Below are positions 1 through 9,103 of a stretch of DNA of 64,000 nt, piece after piece; the first letter of the stretch is position 1, and every line of letters starts with the position of its first letter. The stretch spans positions 54,508 through 118,507 of the forward strand of contig JAHHIL010000011.1 of NCBI GenBank assembly GCA_019358975.1. The letters are read 5' to 3'. Source of the DNA: Trichocoleus desertorum ATA4-8-CV12. Lineage in GTDB: Bacteria > Cyanobacteriota > Cyanobacteriia > FACHB-46. The notes beneath the pieces were generated by a model. It had not been told where the DNA came from and did no database searches. It saw nothing but the letters and a program-made list of their open reading frames with translations. A program made the position numbers and the translations under genes.

Positions 1-277
1 CGCTTTGCACTTCTTCTTGGGTGCATGGCCTGTGATCGGCATCTGGTTCACGTCCTTGGGCATCAGCACGATGGCGTTCAACCTGAACGGATTCAACTTC
101 AACCAGTCGATCATCGACTCTCAAGGTCAAGTGATTGGCACCTGGGCTGACGTGTTGAACCGTGCGAACCTGGGGATGGAAGTGATGCACGAGCGCAACG
201 CTCACAACTTCCCCCTCGACCTAGCTGCTGGCGAAGCTGCTCCTGTAGCGCTGAGCGCTCCTGCTATTCACGGTTAA
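1..277 (+). CDS. psbA: Photosystem II D1 protein, C-terminal part (cut by window edge)
   Basis: This is the last ~92 residues of the D1 reaction-centre core subunit; the gene begins before the window and the frame is open to base 2. Visible are the final transmembrane segment ([13 protein letters not shown]) and the lumenal tail that binds the Mn4CaO5 cluster: MHERNAH carries the ligands equivalent to His332, Glu333 and His337, followed by the Asp342/Ala344 region (LDLA). Sixteen residues follow that Ala, so this precursor has the usual 360-residue numbering and is expected to be cut by CtpA after Ala344. A strong intrinsic terminator follows 28 bases after the stop. Which D1 isoform this is cannot be told from the fragment. 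Confidence 0.98.
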   Translation, partial: ALHFFLGAWPVIGIWFTSLGISTMAFNLNGFNFNQSIIDSQGQVIGTWADVLNRANLGMEVMHERNAHNFPLDLAAGEAAPVALSAPAIHG

Positions 278-305
278 TCTCTAGCTAGTCCCTAGTTAGA
301 AGTAG

Positions 306-333
306 AGCGCTCTCCTCACGGGGGGCGCTTTTT
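306..333 (+). terminator. Intrinsic terminator of psbA
   Basis: A 10 bp stem (306-315 with 320-329, two G-U pairs) closes a four-base loop and runs into a T-tract at 329-333. It sits directly after the psbA stop codon and before aroC, so it should end the psbA transcript. Confidence 0.85.
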
Positions 334-389
334 GCATTACTAATACTTAACCCTGTTAAGATTAGAGTTTCTGAGTTATGTAAAGAAGT

Positions 390-1478
390 ATGGGCAACAC
401 GTTTGGGCATCTCTTTCGGATTACTACGTTCGGAGAATCCCACGGCGGTGGGGTAGGTGTCGTGATCGATGGTTGCCCCCCAACACTAGAGATTTCCGCT
501 GAAGAAATTCAGTTTGAACTCGATCGCCGTCGGCCTGGACAGAGCAAAATCACCACCCCTCGCAAAGAAGCCGATACCTGTGAAATTTTATCTGGGGTGT
601 TTGAAGGCAAAACTCTAGGAACTCCGATCGCGCTCCTGGTGCGGAATAAAGATACCCGCTCTCAAGACTATGACGAGATGGTCGAGAAGTATCGTCCTTC
701 TCACGCCGATGCTACCTATGACGCTAAGTACGGGATTCGTAACTGGCAGGGGGGTGGGCGATCGTCTGCTAGAGAAACCATTGGTCGAGTCGCAGCAGGG
801 GCGATCGCCAAAAAAATCCTCAAGCAGGTCGCTGGGATCGAGGTCGTAAGCTATGTTAAGCGCATCAAAGACTTAGAAGCGGTGATTGACTCCAAAACAG
901 TCACCCTAGAGCAAGTTGAAAGTAACATTGTGCGCTGCCCTAACCTAGAATGCGCTGAACAAATGATCGCCCTTGTGGAATCGGCTCGCGATCAAGGTGA
1001 TTCTCTAGGCGGGGTCGTTGAATGTGTAGCCCGCAGCGTACCTAAAGGGCTAGGCTCTCCAGTGTTTGATAAGTTGGAAGCTGATTTAGCCAAAGGCGTA
1101 ATGTCTTTACCTGCAACTAAAGGTTTTGAAATTGGCTCTGGCTTTGCTGGCACCTTAATGACAGGCAGCGAGCACAACGACGAATTTTACATTGATGAAG
1201 CGGGTGAAATTCGCACAGCAACTAACCGCTCTGGCGGAGTTCAAGGTGGCATCTCTAATGGAGAAGACATCGTGATTCGGGTTGCCTTCAAGCCCACCGC
1301 AACGATCCGAAAAGAGCAACGTACTGTTACCACCGAAGGTGAAGAAACTACTCTCGCTGGCAAAGGTCGCCACGATCCTTGCGTCTTACCCAGAGCAGTA
1401 CCGATGGTAGAAGCGATGGTCGCTTTGGTGCTTTGCGATCATCTCTTGCGTCACTACGGCCAGTGCAAGGTGTTGTAG
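390..1478 (+). CDS. aroC: Chorismate synthase
   Basis: Chorismate synthase performs the last step of the shikimate pathway, trans-elimination of phosphate from EPSP to give chorismate, using reduced FMN. The 362-residue length is normal. Family signatures are present: GESHGGGVG with His18 near the N-terminus, [17 protein letters not shown] in the middle, [18 protein letters not shown], and the C-terminal [14 protein letters not shown] segment. It stands alone between the psbA terminator and a convergent GNAT gene. Its product feeds the prephenate dehydratase gene about 3 kb downstream, though the two are not an operon. Confidence 0.98.
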   Translation: MGNTFGHLFRITTFGESHGGGVGVVIDGCPPTLEISAEEIQFELDRRRPGQSKITTPRKEADTCEILSGVFEGKTLGTPIALLVRNKDTRSQDYDEMVEKYRPSHADATYDAKYGIRNWQGGGRSSARETIGRVAAGAIAKKILKQVAGIEVVSYVKRIKDLEAVIDSKTVTLEQVESNIVRCPNLECAEQMIALVESARDQGDSLGGVVECVARSVPKGLGSPVFDKLEADLAKGVMSLPATKGFEIGSGFAGTLMTGSEHNDEFYIDEAGEIRTATNRSGGVQGGISNGEDIVIRVAFKPTATIRKEQRTVTTEGEETTLAGKGRHDPCVLPRAVPMVEAMVALVLCDHLLRHYGQCKVL

Positions 1479-1565
1479 GCGATCGCTCAACTTGAGACAA
1501 CAGAAATTCCGTCTGGGGGAGCTTTAGAGTTTCTCCGAGTTTTCTATAGCTTATTAGGTGTTATG

Positions 1566-2033
1566 TCACGGCACCCACCTTAGAAAACATCGATAGCCGT
1601 GTTGCTCTGTAACCTCTGCACCCAATCGGTGATAAAAACTAAGTCCACGAGTATTGCGAGCATCGGCATTCCAGGCGAGATGAGTACAACCGTTTTCTTG
1701 AGAAATTTGAGCCAGCCGAGCCATTAACGCTGCACCCGCCCCTTGGCTTCTCATTGATTCATCCACATACAGATCATCGAGCCAAATACTGGGTTGACCT
1801 GCAAATGACGAGTATCTAAACCCATACAAGGCAAAGCCAATTTCACCCCCTGAAGCCCCTGCAAATAATACGTAAGAAAAAGGTACTGTTCCAAAAAGAG
1901 TTTTATGTATTTTTTCTTCGGATGTCCGCAACTCACCCAAAAAAGCGCCAATATTTCGATCAAATTCTGCTTTCTTCTTAATGAACGAAAAAACAAGCCC
2001 CACGTCATTAGAATTAGCAGACCTGATGCTCAT
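1566..2033 (-). CDS. GNAT-family N-acetyltransferase
   Basis: A 155-residue single-domain acetyltransferase of the GCN5 fold. The acetyl-CoA binding motif A is visible as LDDLYVDESMRSQGAGAALM (the R-x-Q-G-x-G core at residues 95-100), followed by the motif B region ARNTRGLSFYHRLGAEV. The LDDLYV lead-in resembles the diamine (spermidine/spermine-type) acetyltransferase subgroup, but substrate cannot be assigned. The gene is convergent with aroC and its start lies ~480 bases from the thioesterase gene that follows on the same strand. Confidence 0.9.
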   Translation of the reverse strand: MSIRSANSNDVGLVFSFIKKKAEFDRNIGAFLGELRTSEEKIHKTLFGTVPFSYVLFAGASGGEIGFALYGFRYSSFAGQPSIWLDDLYVDESMRSQGAGAALMARLAQISQENGCTHLAWNADARNTRGLSFYHRLGAEVTEQHGYRCFLRWVP

Positions 2034-2078
2034 TCGTTAACCTCTTGACCGCAAGAAAAAATGGCAAGCTTTAACAAG

Positions 2079-2516
2079 CTAACTTAGTGGTTTAACCTGT
2101 ACATCACGATACTTCTGCTTCAGGCTTTCTGGCATCCGAATGGGTTTGTTGTTTTGCAAATTAACAAAAATACCAACTTGCTCGCCGAAAGCCGCTACTT
2201 TACCGTTCACATTAATCTCTGCCTTAACACTCAGTCGCAACGATTCCATCGTCTTGAGCCACATTTTGCCGCTTGGGGCATCAGAAATTCTGATGGGCTG
2301 CTTGTAATCAATTTTTGTTTGCACAATAACAGGCGCAATTCCCTGCTTGAGTTGTTCGTCCAACGGAAAGTAGCGCGCTAACATCTCTAAGCGCAAATCT
2401 TCTAACCAACGAATGTAAACGATATTGCTGACGATACCTGCAAAATCAATATCGTAAGTTTTAACTGGTAAAGGTATCTCAACTTCGAACGGTTGTTTCT
2501 GAGTTGATACGTCCAT
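2079..2516 (-). CDS. Acyl-CoA thioesterase, hotdog fold (4HBT/YbgC type)
   Basis: A 145-residue protein with a single hotdog domain. The TYDIDFAGIVSNIVYIRWLED segment (residues 20-40) matches the Y-x-D-x-D-x-x-G-x-V-x-x-x-x-Y active-site region of YbgC/FadM-like thioesterases. The later part (IDYKQPIRISD) fits the usual second strand. It likely hydrolyses an acyl or aryl thioester; the substrate is unknown. It is transcribed divergently from the HxlR regulator gene, 83 bases away, with repeated TGCAAGT motifs between them, so it is probably the regulator's target. Confidence 0.85.
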   Translation of the reverse strand: MDVSTQKQPFEVEIPLPVKTYDIDFAGIVSNIVYIRWLEDLRLEMLARYFPLDEQLKQGIAPVIVQTKIDYKQPIRISDAPSGKMWLKTMESLRLSVKAEINVNGKVAAFGEQVGIFVNLQNNKPIRMPESLKQKYRDVQVKPLS

Positions 2517-2525
2517 ATATAGCTT

Positions 2526-2577
2526 TTAAGTTGCAAGTTAAAATGTAGCTTAGCGGCATAACTTGTAAAATGCAAGT
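2526..2577. promoter_or_regulatory. Probable operator for the HxlR regulator
   Basis: The spacer between the divergent thioesterase and HxlR genes holds the heptamer TGCAAGT twice (2532-2538 and 2571-2577). The second copy is half of the inverted repeat ACTTG-N7-CAAGT (2561-2577), and the first lies in a direct repeat AAGTTGCAAGTT. Two related sites 39 bases apart between divergent genes is a typical arrangement for a dimeric winged-helix regulator that controls itself and its neighbour. The match is by eye only. Confidence 0.5.
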
Positions 2578-2599
2578 AAGCAAGCTTCTGCATTTAGCT

Positions 2600-2989
2600 A
2601 TGACCCAACCCACGCGCTCTCCTTGCCCTGTCTCCTGTACCTTGGATTTGATCGGCGATCGCTGGACGTTACTTGTCATCCGAGACATGATGTTCTTCGG
2701 CAAGCAACGATTTGAAGAGTTTTTAGAATCCCCTGAAGGAATTTCGACTAATATCTTGGCAAACCGCCTTAGACTACTTGAGGAATTAGGTTTAGCAGAG
2801 AAGCAACCTTACAGTAACCATTCCCGCCGAATGAACTATCAACTTACGGAGAAGGGAAAAAGCCTGCGTCCTGTTTTGAAAGTAATAGCTTCTTGGGGCT
2901 TGAAGCATATTGCTGACACACAGATTCCCCAGAGTGATTCGTGGGATGCCAATCACTCCACGAGTACCTTCAAAACAACTGAACCATAA
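2600..2989 (+). CDS. HxlR-family winged-helix transcriptional regulator
   Basis: A small MarR/HxlR-type DNA-binding protein. The hallmark CPV-x3-TLDLIGDRWTLLVIRDM segment near the N-terminus and the wing region LRLLEELGLAEKQPYSNHSRRMNYQLTEKG are clear. I chose the ATG at 2600 (129 residues) because it places the HxlR signature near the N-terminus; an in-frame ATG at 2570 lies inside the probable operator. No good ribosome-binding site is seen for either. HxlR proteins often sense reactive or electrophilic compounds; the divergent partner here is a thioesterase. Confidence 0.9.
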   Translation: MTQPTRSPCPVSCTLDLIGDRWTLLVIRDMMFFGKQRFEEFLESPEGISTNILANRLRLLEELGLAEKQPYSNHSRRMNYQLTEKGKSLRPVLKVIASWGLKHIADTQIPQSDSWDANHSTSTFKTTEP

Positions 2990-3250
2990 ATGTCAACAGA
3001 CAAGCTTCTAAGTACTGCGCGAAATCTATCACCACTGAATTTCAGGCGACGTGCATCAGTAGGCCTATAAAATTTTGCTGACAAATCCGGCGGGTCATCA
3101 ACCGCCAAAAATCCTTGCCTACAACTTGCCTAAATTTCCAGCCTTATTGATCGGCGCTTATCAGCCTTCATCCAGAATCCCTTTTTCGAGAGCGCTTGAA
3201 ATTTAGGCTATAAACGACTGTCTGCGAGAATTATAGATAATTAGTTCTAA

Positions 3251-3321
3251 AGGCGGCACCCAGATTCGAACTGGGGGTAAAGGATTTGCAGTCCTCTGCC
3301 TTACCACTTGGCCATGCCGCC
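3251..3321 (-). tRNA. tRNA-Cys (anticodon GCA)
   Basis: Read on the minus strand, a 7 bp acceptor stem GGCGGCA/TGCCGCC encloses a D-arm, an anticodon loop CTGCAAA with anticodon GCA and a T-arm with GTTCGAATC. The discriminator base is U73, the identity base for tRNA-Cys. Length is 71 bases and CCA is not encoded. There is no intron. Confidence 0.97.
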
Positions 3322-3633
3322 AACCTTTCAGGATTACAAGTATATCAAATCTTTCGAGAGATTTATCATCCAAATCAGATTTTATTCCAAACAAATCATT
3401 TTTAACCAGAGCGCGATCCATCAGCAGCGATCGCCGATTAACTGGCACACTCTCCACTTCCATTTATATTTGAGCTTGAGGTTGCCAAATCTGCTTTGGA
3501 TCGCAGCTCACCCGACTCTCGTCAGCTCAAGCTTTACCTAGATGGAGTCTAGAATATCCAAGTTGAGCGAGTCGAGTCTATTAGCTCGATTTGGCAACCT
3601 GAGGCTGTTGATGAATTAAGCAGAGTTGATCAC
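3322..3633. other. Intergenic region, nothing recognised
   Basis: The 312 bases between tRNA-Cys and the ComFB gene hold no coding frame with sensible start and composition, and no strong hairpin. The upstream (right-hand) part must carry the tRNA promoter. Confidence 0.6.
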
Positions 3634-3984
3634 TTAGCCAAACCAGTTTGAGGGGGCGCAACCTGAGTTTAGCTCTGAAGGAATATGATGACTGACCCAA
3701 TCGGCATTTTCTTCCACAATGCGCTCAATTCCTTCCACGACCATCAGTCGTAAGCGATCGCGTAAGGAGCGAGGCACTAAGGCTGGGTCTGTTTCCAACT
3801 CGCTGTGCTCCTCAATCATGGCGTAGCAGGCTGGCACACAATTGAGCACGTAAGCAATAAGCTGCTCGCGTAATTCTGGTATCGCAAACGCTTGACGGTA
3901 GGGATGGTAATGACAGGTATCTAAAACGTTTTCTACTTCTAAGGAAACCAATGGAAGCGTTAGATTGGCGATAGTTTTAGACAT
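3634..3984 (-). CDS. ComFB-family protein
   Basis: A 116-residue protein matching the late-competence ComFB family common in cyanobacteria. The core ENVLDTCHYHPYRQAF, followed by IPELREQLIAYVLNCVPACYAMIEE, is the conserved part (about residues 18-60). ComFB-domain proteins in cyanobacteria have been reported as cyclic-dinucleotide receptors, linked to cell size and to natural competence or motility. No competence genes lie nearby, so the link here is by family only. The gene stands alone between tRNA-Cys and pheA on the same strand. Confidence 0.8.
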   Translation of the reverse strand: MSKTIANLTLPLVSLEVENVLDTCHYHPYRQAFAIPELREQLIAYVLNCVPACYAMIEEHSELETDPALVPRSLRDRLRLMVVEGIERIVEENADWVSHHIPSELNSGCAPSNWFG

Positions 3985-4464
3985 TTTCCTAACTCCAGCT
4001 TTCTATAAATGCATGGAATAATCGGCAACTACCTCACGCCATCCGAAAAAGTTTTCTAGAATACAGATTCCATTAATATGCATCTAGAACTTTAATTACA
4101 GGATAGTTTTTTCCATAGGAAGCGGAAACGGCTTTAATATTTATTATTGCTCGTCTACTTTCAGGCTCATTGCCTTAGCAATCTAATTAAAATTGAGAAG
4201 CTAATAAGGGCAGCGACCACAGAGTACTTGCGGACGAAATGCTAGCACCGAACTTGAGGGTCAAGCTGTAACCAATCCAGGAACAGCTTTGAGTGATTGA
4301 GCTGATTGAGCTTCAAGCCGTACTCACCAGTCTCATAGCCTAATAGCGAACTTTAACTAACTCAGGTTTGCTCTCACTCATTCCACTACCCACCTTCTAT
4401 CAAGCTAGGTATGAAACGTCACTTAGCCTAATAAAAACTAGGGGTAGGAAGTGGGGTTGCAGCT
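3985..4464. other. Intergenic region, nothing recognised
   Basis: About 480 AT-rich bases between pheA and the ComFB gene. There is a short direct repeat (GATTGAGCT twice near 4295-4312) but no coding frame, tRNA or convincing terminator. Confidence 0.6.
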
Positions 4465-5325
4465 TCAGAGGGGTAGGGTCTCTAGTGGAATATCTTGTAT
4501 CGAGTAACTACCGAAAATTTTGAGAGTTTCAGTATAGTTTTTTAGCTCCACTAAAGCAGCTTGAACAGATGATTCTCGCAAGTCTGCTTCAAAGTCCATA
4601 AAAAACAAATAATCACCGAGCGATCGCTTGGTAGGGCGAGATTCAATGCGACTCAGGTTAATTCCTCGTTCGGCCAAAACTTGCAGGGGTTTTACCAAAG
4701 CTCCAGGTACGTTAGCCGCAACACTAAACCCTAAGGAAGTATGAGTGCCGCCAAGGGCAGGATCTAGACTCAAGACCCAAAACCGTGTGCAGTTGCCAGG
4801 GTAGTCATTAATCGGATGAGCCAACATCGGCAAATTGTAGAGTTGGGCGGCTCGTGGAGAAGCGATCGCGCCAATGGTAGAGTCGTCATCCAAAAACTGG
4901 AGGGCTTCAGTCGTGGAATTGTTGGCGACTAACTGAGCTTGGGGCAGAAACTTTTCTAGCCATTCTTGGCACTGAGCCAGGGCTTGGGGATGAGAATAAA
5001 CCGTCTTGATTGCTTCTAAACTTTTCGATCGCGACAGCAGCGCATGCACAATCGGTAAAACCAAGGCTTGCTGAATCTGCAACCGATCTAGCTGCCAAAG
5101 CGTATCTAATGTAATGGTAACGATCCCTTCAATCGAGTTTTCTACTGGCACGACTGCCATTTGGGTATCATCTTGGGCTACGGCTCGCAGAGTTTGCCCA
5201 ATATTGGAGTAGGGGCAAAGCAGAGTGGATTGGCCTGTCGCTTGGGATAAATGGTGCGAAAAAGCCAATGCTGCTGTCTCTGCATTGGTACCAGAAGGCC
5301 CCAAATGCGCAATTGATACCGCCAT
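4465..5325 (-). CDS. pheA: Prephenate dehydratase
   Basis: Monofunctional prephenate dehydratase, converting prephenate to phenylpyruvate for phenylalanine synthesis. At 286 residues it has the usual two parts. The catalytic PDT domain (about 1-190) shows VENSIEGIV at 61-69 and the T-R-F motif at 180-182. The C-terminal ACT regulatory domain has GALV (208-211) and ESRP (228-231), the phenylalanine-binding motifs, so feedback inhibition by phenylalanine is expected. The opening motif reads GPSGTNAETAAL where GPxGTFSE is usual, a mild variation. The start ATG is well placed; the divergent DUF1997 gene begins 235 bases away. Confidence 0.96.
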   Translation of the reverse strand: MAVSIAHLGPSGTNAETAALAFSHHLSQATGQSTLLCPYSNIGQTLRAVAQDDTQMAVVPVENSIEGIVTITLDTLWQLDRLQIQQALVLPIVHALLSRSKSLEAIKTVYSHPQALAQCQEWLEKFLPQAQLVANNSTTEALQFLDDDSTIGAIASPRAAQLYNLPMLAHPINDYPGNCTRFWVLSLDPALGGTHTSLGFSVAANVPGALVKPLQVLAERGINLSRIESRPTKRSLGDYLFFMDFEADLRESSVQAALVELKNYTETLKIFGSYSIQDIPLETLPL

Positions 5326-5560
5326 AAAATCTAACTATTGCTCGATAAGTCTGTATAGGTCTACCAGATGAGAAGAAGCTGAAGTAATTATTTTTATAAA
5401 GATTCTTAAAAGTCAAATTTAATTATTTATCATGATTCGTTGACCGAAACCCAGTCTGCACAAGGCTAAGCCCAATTGCTCTCTCGAAAGCCTGAGATTC
5501 ACACTATAAAAAAACTGTAAAATTCAATGAATAGCAACAGCACCCATACTTAATCCTCGC

Positions 5561-6145
5561 ATGTACACTCGCTTTGTAGCATCCCAAGGGGTGGAAATCG
5601 CCGTTCCAGAACAGCCCATTCCCATTCAACACTATTTACGCCAACCCCAACGCCTCGTGAATGCCTTGGCTGACCCTAGCCGAGTGGAACTGCTGACAGA
5701 CGAATGTTTTCGCTTAAAAATGCGTCCCCTTTCCTTCATGAATCTCAGCATTCAACCCACTGTGGACATGAGAGTCTGGGCTGAGCGTGAGGGCACAGTG
5801 CATTTAGAGTCTGTCGGCTGTGAGATCCGAGGGGTGGAATATATCAATCAGCGCTTTAGTCTCAACTTAGTGGGTCAATTGTCTCCAGTCCTGCTGTATG
5901 GGGTGACTCACCTGAAAGGACAAGCTAACTTAGAGGTCAAGGTGGAGTTGCCACCTCCTTTTTCATTCATGCCCCGCTCTTTGCTGGAAGCTACAGGCAA
6001 CGGTCTGTTAAAAAGCGTTTTGCTGACGATCAAACAACGATTAATGCATCAACTGTTGTCAGACTACTGCCGATGGGTTCATGCCCAAGCAGAGGAAATC
6101 ACCTTGCCACCCACTAACCTATCAGTCAATAGTCCTACAGCGTAG
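5561..6145 (+). CDS. DUF1997 family protein
   Basis: A 194-residue soluble protein of the DUF1997 family, found in cyanobacteria and plastid-bearing plants; its biochemical role is not known to me. Recognisable segments are the N-terminal YLRQPQRLVNALADPSR and the central FRLKMRPLSFMNLSIQPTVD strand pair. The C-terminal helical part (FSFMPRSLLEATGNGLLKSVLL) suggests a lipid-binding or START-like fold, which is inference. It is convergent with rnhB and the two coding regions overlap by 11 bases at their 3' ends. Confidence 0.8.
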   Translation: MYTRFVASQGVEIAVPEQPIPIQHYLRQPQRLVNALADPSRVELLTDECFRLKMRPLSFMNLSIQPTVDMRVWAEREGTVHLESVGCEIRGVEYINQRFSLNLVGQLSPVLLYGVTHLKGQANLEVKVELPPPFSFMPRSLLEATGNGLLKSVLLTIKQRLMHQLLSDYCRWVHAQAEEITLPPTNLSVNSPTA

Positions 6146-6827
6146 CTGGCCCTAAGTCTAATTGAGTCGAGATAGGCGCGATCGCCTCGCTAAGCGCTCT
6201 AGTGCCCAGTTGATTTACCCGACAGGGACTAAACGAACGTCGATGCAGAGGAGATGGCCCCAATCTCTGCAAAGCTTGGCGATGTCGTGCCGTACCATAC
6301 CCTTTATTCGCTATCAAATCATAGGCTGGGTAATGCGCTGCCAAACGAGCAATGAATCTGTCTCGCCAAACCTTAGCCACAATACTAGCAGCTGCGATCG
6401 CGACCGAATGTTGATCGCCCTTCACCAAAGTTTGTTGAGGGAGCAATAACGTCGGAATTTTTTGATTCCCGTCAATCAAACACAAGTCGGGCTGGACTTG
6501 AAGCTTCAAAACAGCCCGCTGCATTGCTAGTAGCGAAGCCTGAAGAATATTCAGTTGATCAATCTCGGCCACAGAGGCAATACCAATTTGGCAATCCACA
6601 GCAACGGCCCGAATCTGGCCCACTAATTGCTGCCTTTGCCCACTCGACAACTGTTTGCTGTCAGTTACACCTATATCAATCAAGGGCAATAGCGTCTCAG
6701 GTGACAAAATGACTGCTGCGGCTACAACTGGACCAAACAAAGCACCTCGACCTACTTCATCCACCCCAGCAATCAGCTGCTGAGTGTAGCCAAAGTCTGG
6801 CGCTTCCAGAAGTTTTAGCTGCTTCAC
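6135..6827 (-). CDS. rnhB: Ribonuclease HII
   Basis: RNase HII cleaves RNA in RNA/DNA hybrids and removes single misincorporated ribonucleotides. The four catalytic acidic residues are present: Asp23-Glu24 in GVDEVGRG, Asp119 in LIDGN and Asp138 in KGDQHS. DSKQLS at 56-61 and the AASIVAKVWRD segment are also typical. Length (230) is normal. It begins 41 bases after the rne stop codon on the same strand, so rne and rnhB are probably one transcript, an arrangement also known from other cyanobacteria. Confidence 0.96.
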   Translation of the reverse strand: MKQLKLLEAPDFGYTQQLIAGVDEVGRGALFGPVVAAAVILSPETLLPLIDIGVTDSKQLSSGQRQQLVGQIRAVAVDCQIGIASVAEIDQLNILQASLLAMQRAVLKLQVQPDLCLIDGNQKIPTLLLPQQTLVKGDQHSVAIAAASIVAKVWRDRFIARLAAHYPAYDLIANKGYGTARHRQALQRLGPSPLHRRSFSPCRVNQLGTRALSEAIAPISTQLDLGPATL

Positions 6828-6868
6828 CGCTTCACCTGCATTGTCACCTGAAGACTCCTAGCCGTTGA

Positions 6869-9103
6869 TTAATCGTCCGTGTTGGACGCTGCATCAGCCG
6901 CAGCCGAGGAACGCCGACGCCGACGCCGAGCAGAACCTAGTTTGTCTTCTGGTTCTGCCGCTGTGGGAGTGGCTACATCAGCAACAGTTGTCTCAGCCTG
7001 AACTGCCTCTCTCGTATCTCCAGCCGTGGTTGGAGTTTCTGGAGGTGCCGTTTCTAAAACAACCGTTGGGGTATTTCTGACCGGAGGAGCTACACGAGCT
7101 GTCTCGGTAGCGCGAGGTGCCACAAAATCGATGGACGGCGCAGCCCCATTCTCAGTTGGCGGTACTGGGTTACTGGGCAGAGGTGCCTGTCCCGGTAGAG
7201 CGACTTGGATCACCGCAGATTTAGGGTCCTTAACTTCCTGGTTTAGCAGGACTAAGGGAGAAATACCCATCAACGCAAATACGTCCTGCTCTTCCGGCGT
7301 CATCTCAACGGTGAAAACTTCCGGCGGTTCAACCACGGGCTTGATAAATTCTCGCTTGGCGGATTTAACGCGCTCTGGCCTTTCCGGTTCAGCTTCCTTC
7401 GGAGCAACGATGGGAAAGTCTTCTAAAGGTGCCACCGTTTCTGGTTCAGGGACATACTCCGCTTTGACCGCGATCGCCTTCACAGGAATCACTTCTCTAG
7501 AATTGACGGGCCCCCTGGGAGCAACTTCACCCTCACCTAAGGTAATGCGGCGACGACGACGACGACGATTGTTACCAGGACCACCCCGCTCCTGATAATT
7601 AGGATGGTTCATCAAATCTGGCTCTAGCGGATCGCTACCACCATCAAACTCCAAGTCATCTCCCCGTCCTTCCCAAGCATTAAAGGTAGCGGGTTCAGGA
7701 TTGAGGGGCTCTCTGTTAATCGGTTCCCTGCTAATCGGTTCTCTGCTAACGGGTTCGCGATTGATCGGCTCTCGGACTCGCACACGCAATTCTGTACTGG
7801 GAGCAGCAGATTCCCTCATGCCCAACGTGCCCGATCGCTCTGCTACATCGGTGTCGTATTGAGGAAGTTCTCCTGGCAAGTGAACGGTGTGCCCTAAACC
7901 GCCACAAGTTTGGCAAGTGCGACCAAACAGTTCATAAATATTTTGGCCTTGGCGCTTGCGGGTCAGCTCAACTAGACCCAGCTCTGACAGTTGAGCAATT
8001 TGGGGTCTGGCCTTGTCTGATTTCAGGGCTTTGTTGAAGTGCTCCAGAACTTGCAACTGGTCGCGCCGAGTATCCATGTCGATGAAGTCAACAATGATTA
8101 CACCAGCCAAGTTGCGTAGGCGCAGTTGACGCGCAATTTCAGTCGCGGCTTCACAGTTGGTCCATAGCACCGTCTCGCGGGCCGTGGCAGAGCGAGTGAA
8201 AGAGCCAGAGTTCACATCAATGACAGTCAGCGCTTCAGTAGGCTCAATAATGATGTAGCCACCGGAAGGCAGATCCACTCTTGGTTTAAGCGCTTCCCGG
8301 ATCGCAGCGTTGACGCGGAAGTACTCCAGCACCGAGATGCGATCGCGATGCTGATCAATCAACACTCCTTGAGGCGATCGCCCACCGCTCCAGTTCATCA
8401 AGTGCTGCTTCACCCGCTTGAGACCCGTGTGAGAATCTACAACAATCCGATTCACCTCACCACTGTACGTATCTCGCAACACCCGCTGAATGAAATCATC
8501 ATCACGGTTTAGCAAAGCAGGTGCTCTAGTAGAGCTGGCTTCCTGCAAAATAGACTCCCACTGCTTTTGGAGTGCTTCTAAGTCTTCCAGAATCGCTTCT
8601 TCAGCCATTCCTTCGGCTTCAGTTCTGACCAGCAGTCCCATCCCAGCAGGTTTAATTAAGATAGCGAGGGCTCTCAAACGGTTGCGCTCGTTTTCGTTGC
8701 GAATCCGCCGCGAGAGGTTAACCCCTTTACCGTAGGGCATTAAGACCAAGTAGCGTCCTGGCAGTGTGATATTCCCTGTGAGTCGAGGCCCTTTGTTGCC
8801 TGTCGGCTCTTTCATCACCTGAACTAAGACTTTTTGCTGGGGAGCCAATAGTTCGGTAATGGAAGCGGCGGATCGCCTTAAGCGCAATGGGCCTAGGTCT
8901 GTCACATGGATGAAGCCATTCCGCTCAGAATCGCCGATGTTCACAAAGGCAGCGTCAATGCCAGGTAGAACATTCTCAACGACACCCAGGTACACATCAC
9001 TAATCTGGTGGCTACCTGTGGCAACAATCAACTCTTGGATTTGATCTTCAGAAAAAACAGCAGCGATGCGATGCTGCTCAGCGATAATAATTTGTTTTGG
9101 CAT
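6869..9103 (-). CDS. rne: Ribonuclease E (cyanobacterial type)
   Basis: A 744-residue endoribonuclease E/G. The N-terminal half holds the S1 domain (about 35-120), the 5'-sensor region, the DNase-I-like catalytic core with aspartates in TVIDVNSGSF (near 295) and VIIVDFIDMD (near 338), and the zinc-link CQTCGG near 397. The C-terminal half is non-catalytic and disordered. It has a repeated REP(I/V)(N/S) pentapeptide around 455-480, a seven-Arg run, and near the end (726-734) the nonapeptide RRRRRRSSA, which in Anabaena was shown to recruit PNPase. A Shine-Dalgarno GAGG precedes the ATG. The long leader upstream is a candidate for autoregulation as known for RNase E. Confidence 0.96.
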   Translation of the reverse strand: MPKQIIIAEQHRIAAVFSEDQIQELIVATGSHQISDVYLGVVENVLPGIDAAFVNIGDSERNGFIHVTDLGPLRLRRSAASITELLAPQQKVLVQVMKEPTGNKGPRLTGNITLPGRYLVLMPYGKGVNLSRRIRNENERNRLRALAILIKPAGMGLLVRTEAEGMAEEAILEDLEALQKQWESILQEASSTRAPALLNRDDDFIQRVLRDTYSGEVNRIVVDSHTGLKRVKQHLMNWSGGRSPQGVLIDQHRDRISVLEYFRVNAAIREALKPRVDLPSGGYIIIEPTEALTVIDVNSGSFTRSATARETVLWTNCEAATEIARQLRLRNLAGVIIVDFIDMDTRRDQLQVLEHFNKALKSDKARPQIAQLSELGLVELTRKRQGQNIYELFGRTCQTCGGLGHTVHLPGELPQYDTDVAERSGTLGMRESAAPSTELRVRVREPINREPVSREPISREPINREPLNPEPATFNAWEGRGDDLEFDGGSDPLEPDLMNHPNYQERGGPGNNRRRRRRRITLGEGEVAPRGPVNSREVIPVKAIAVKAEYVPEPETVAPLEDFPIVAPKEAEPERPERVKSAKREFIKPVVEPPEVFTVEMTPEEQDVFALMGISPLVLLNQEVKDPKSAVIQVALPGQAPLPSNPVPPTENGAAPSIDFVAPRATETARVAPPVRNTPTVVLETAPPETPTTAGDTREAVQAETTVADVATPTAAEPEDKLGSARRRRRRSSAAADAASNTDD

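Noticed and set aside
7026..7595. 189-codon plus-strand ORF opposite rne
   Set aside because: Antisense shadow of the low-complexity RNase E tail.
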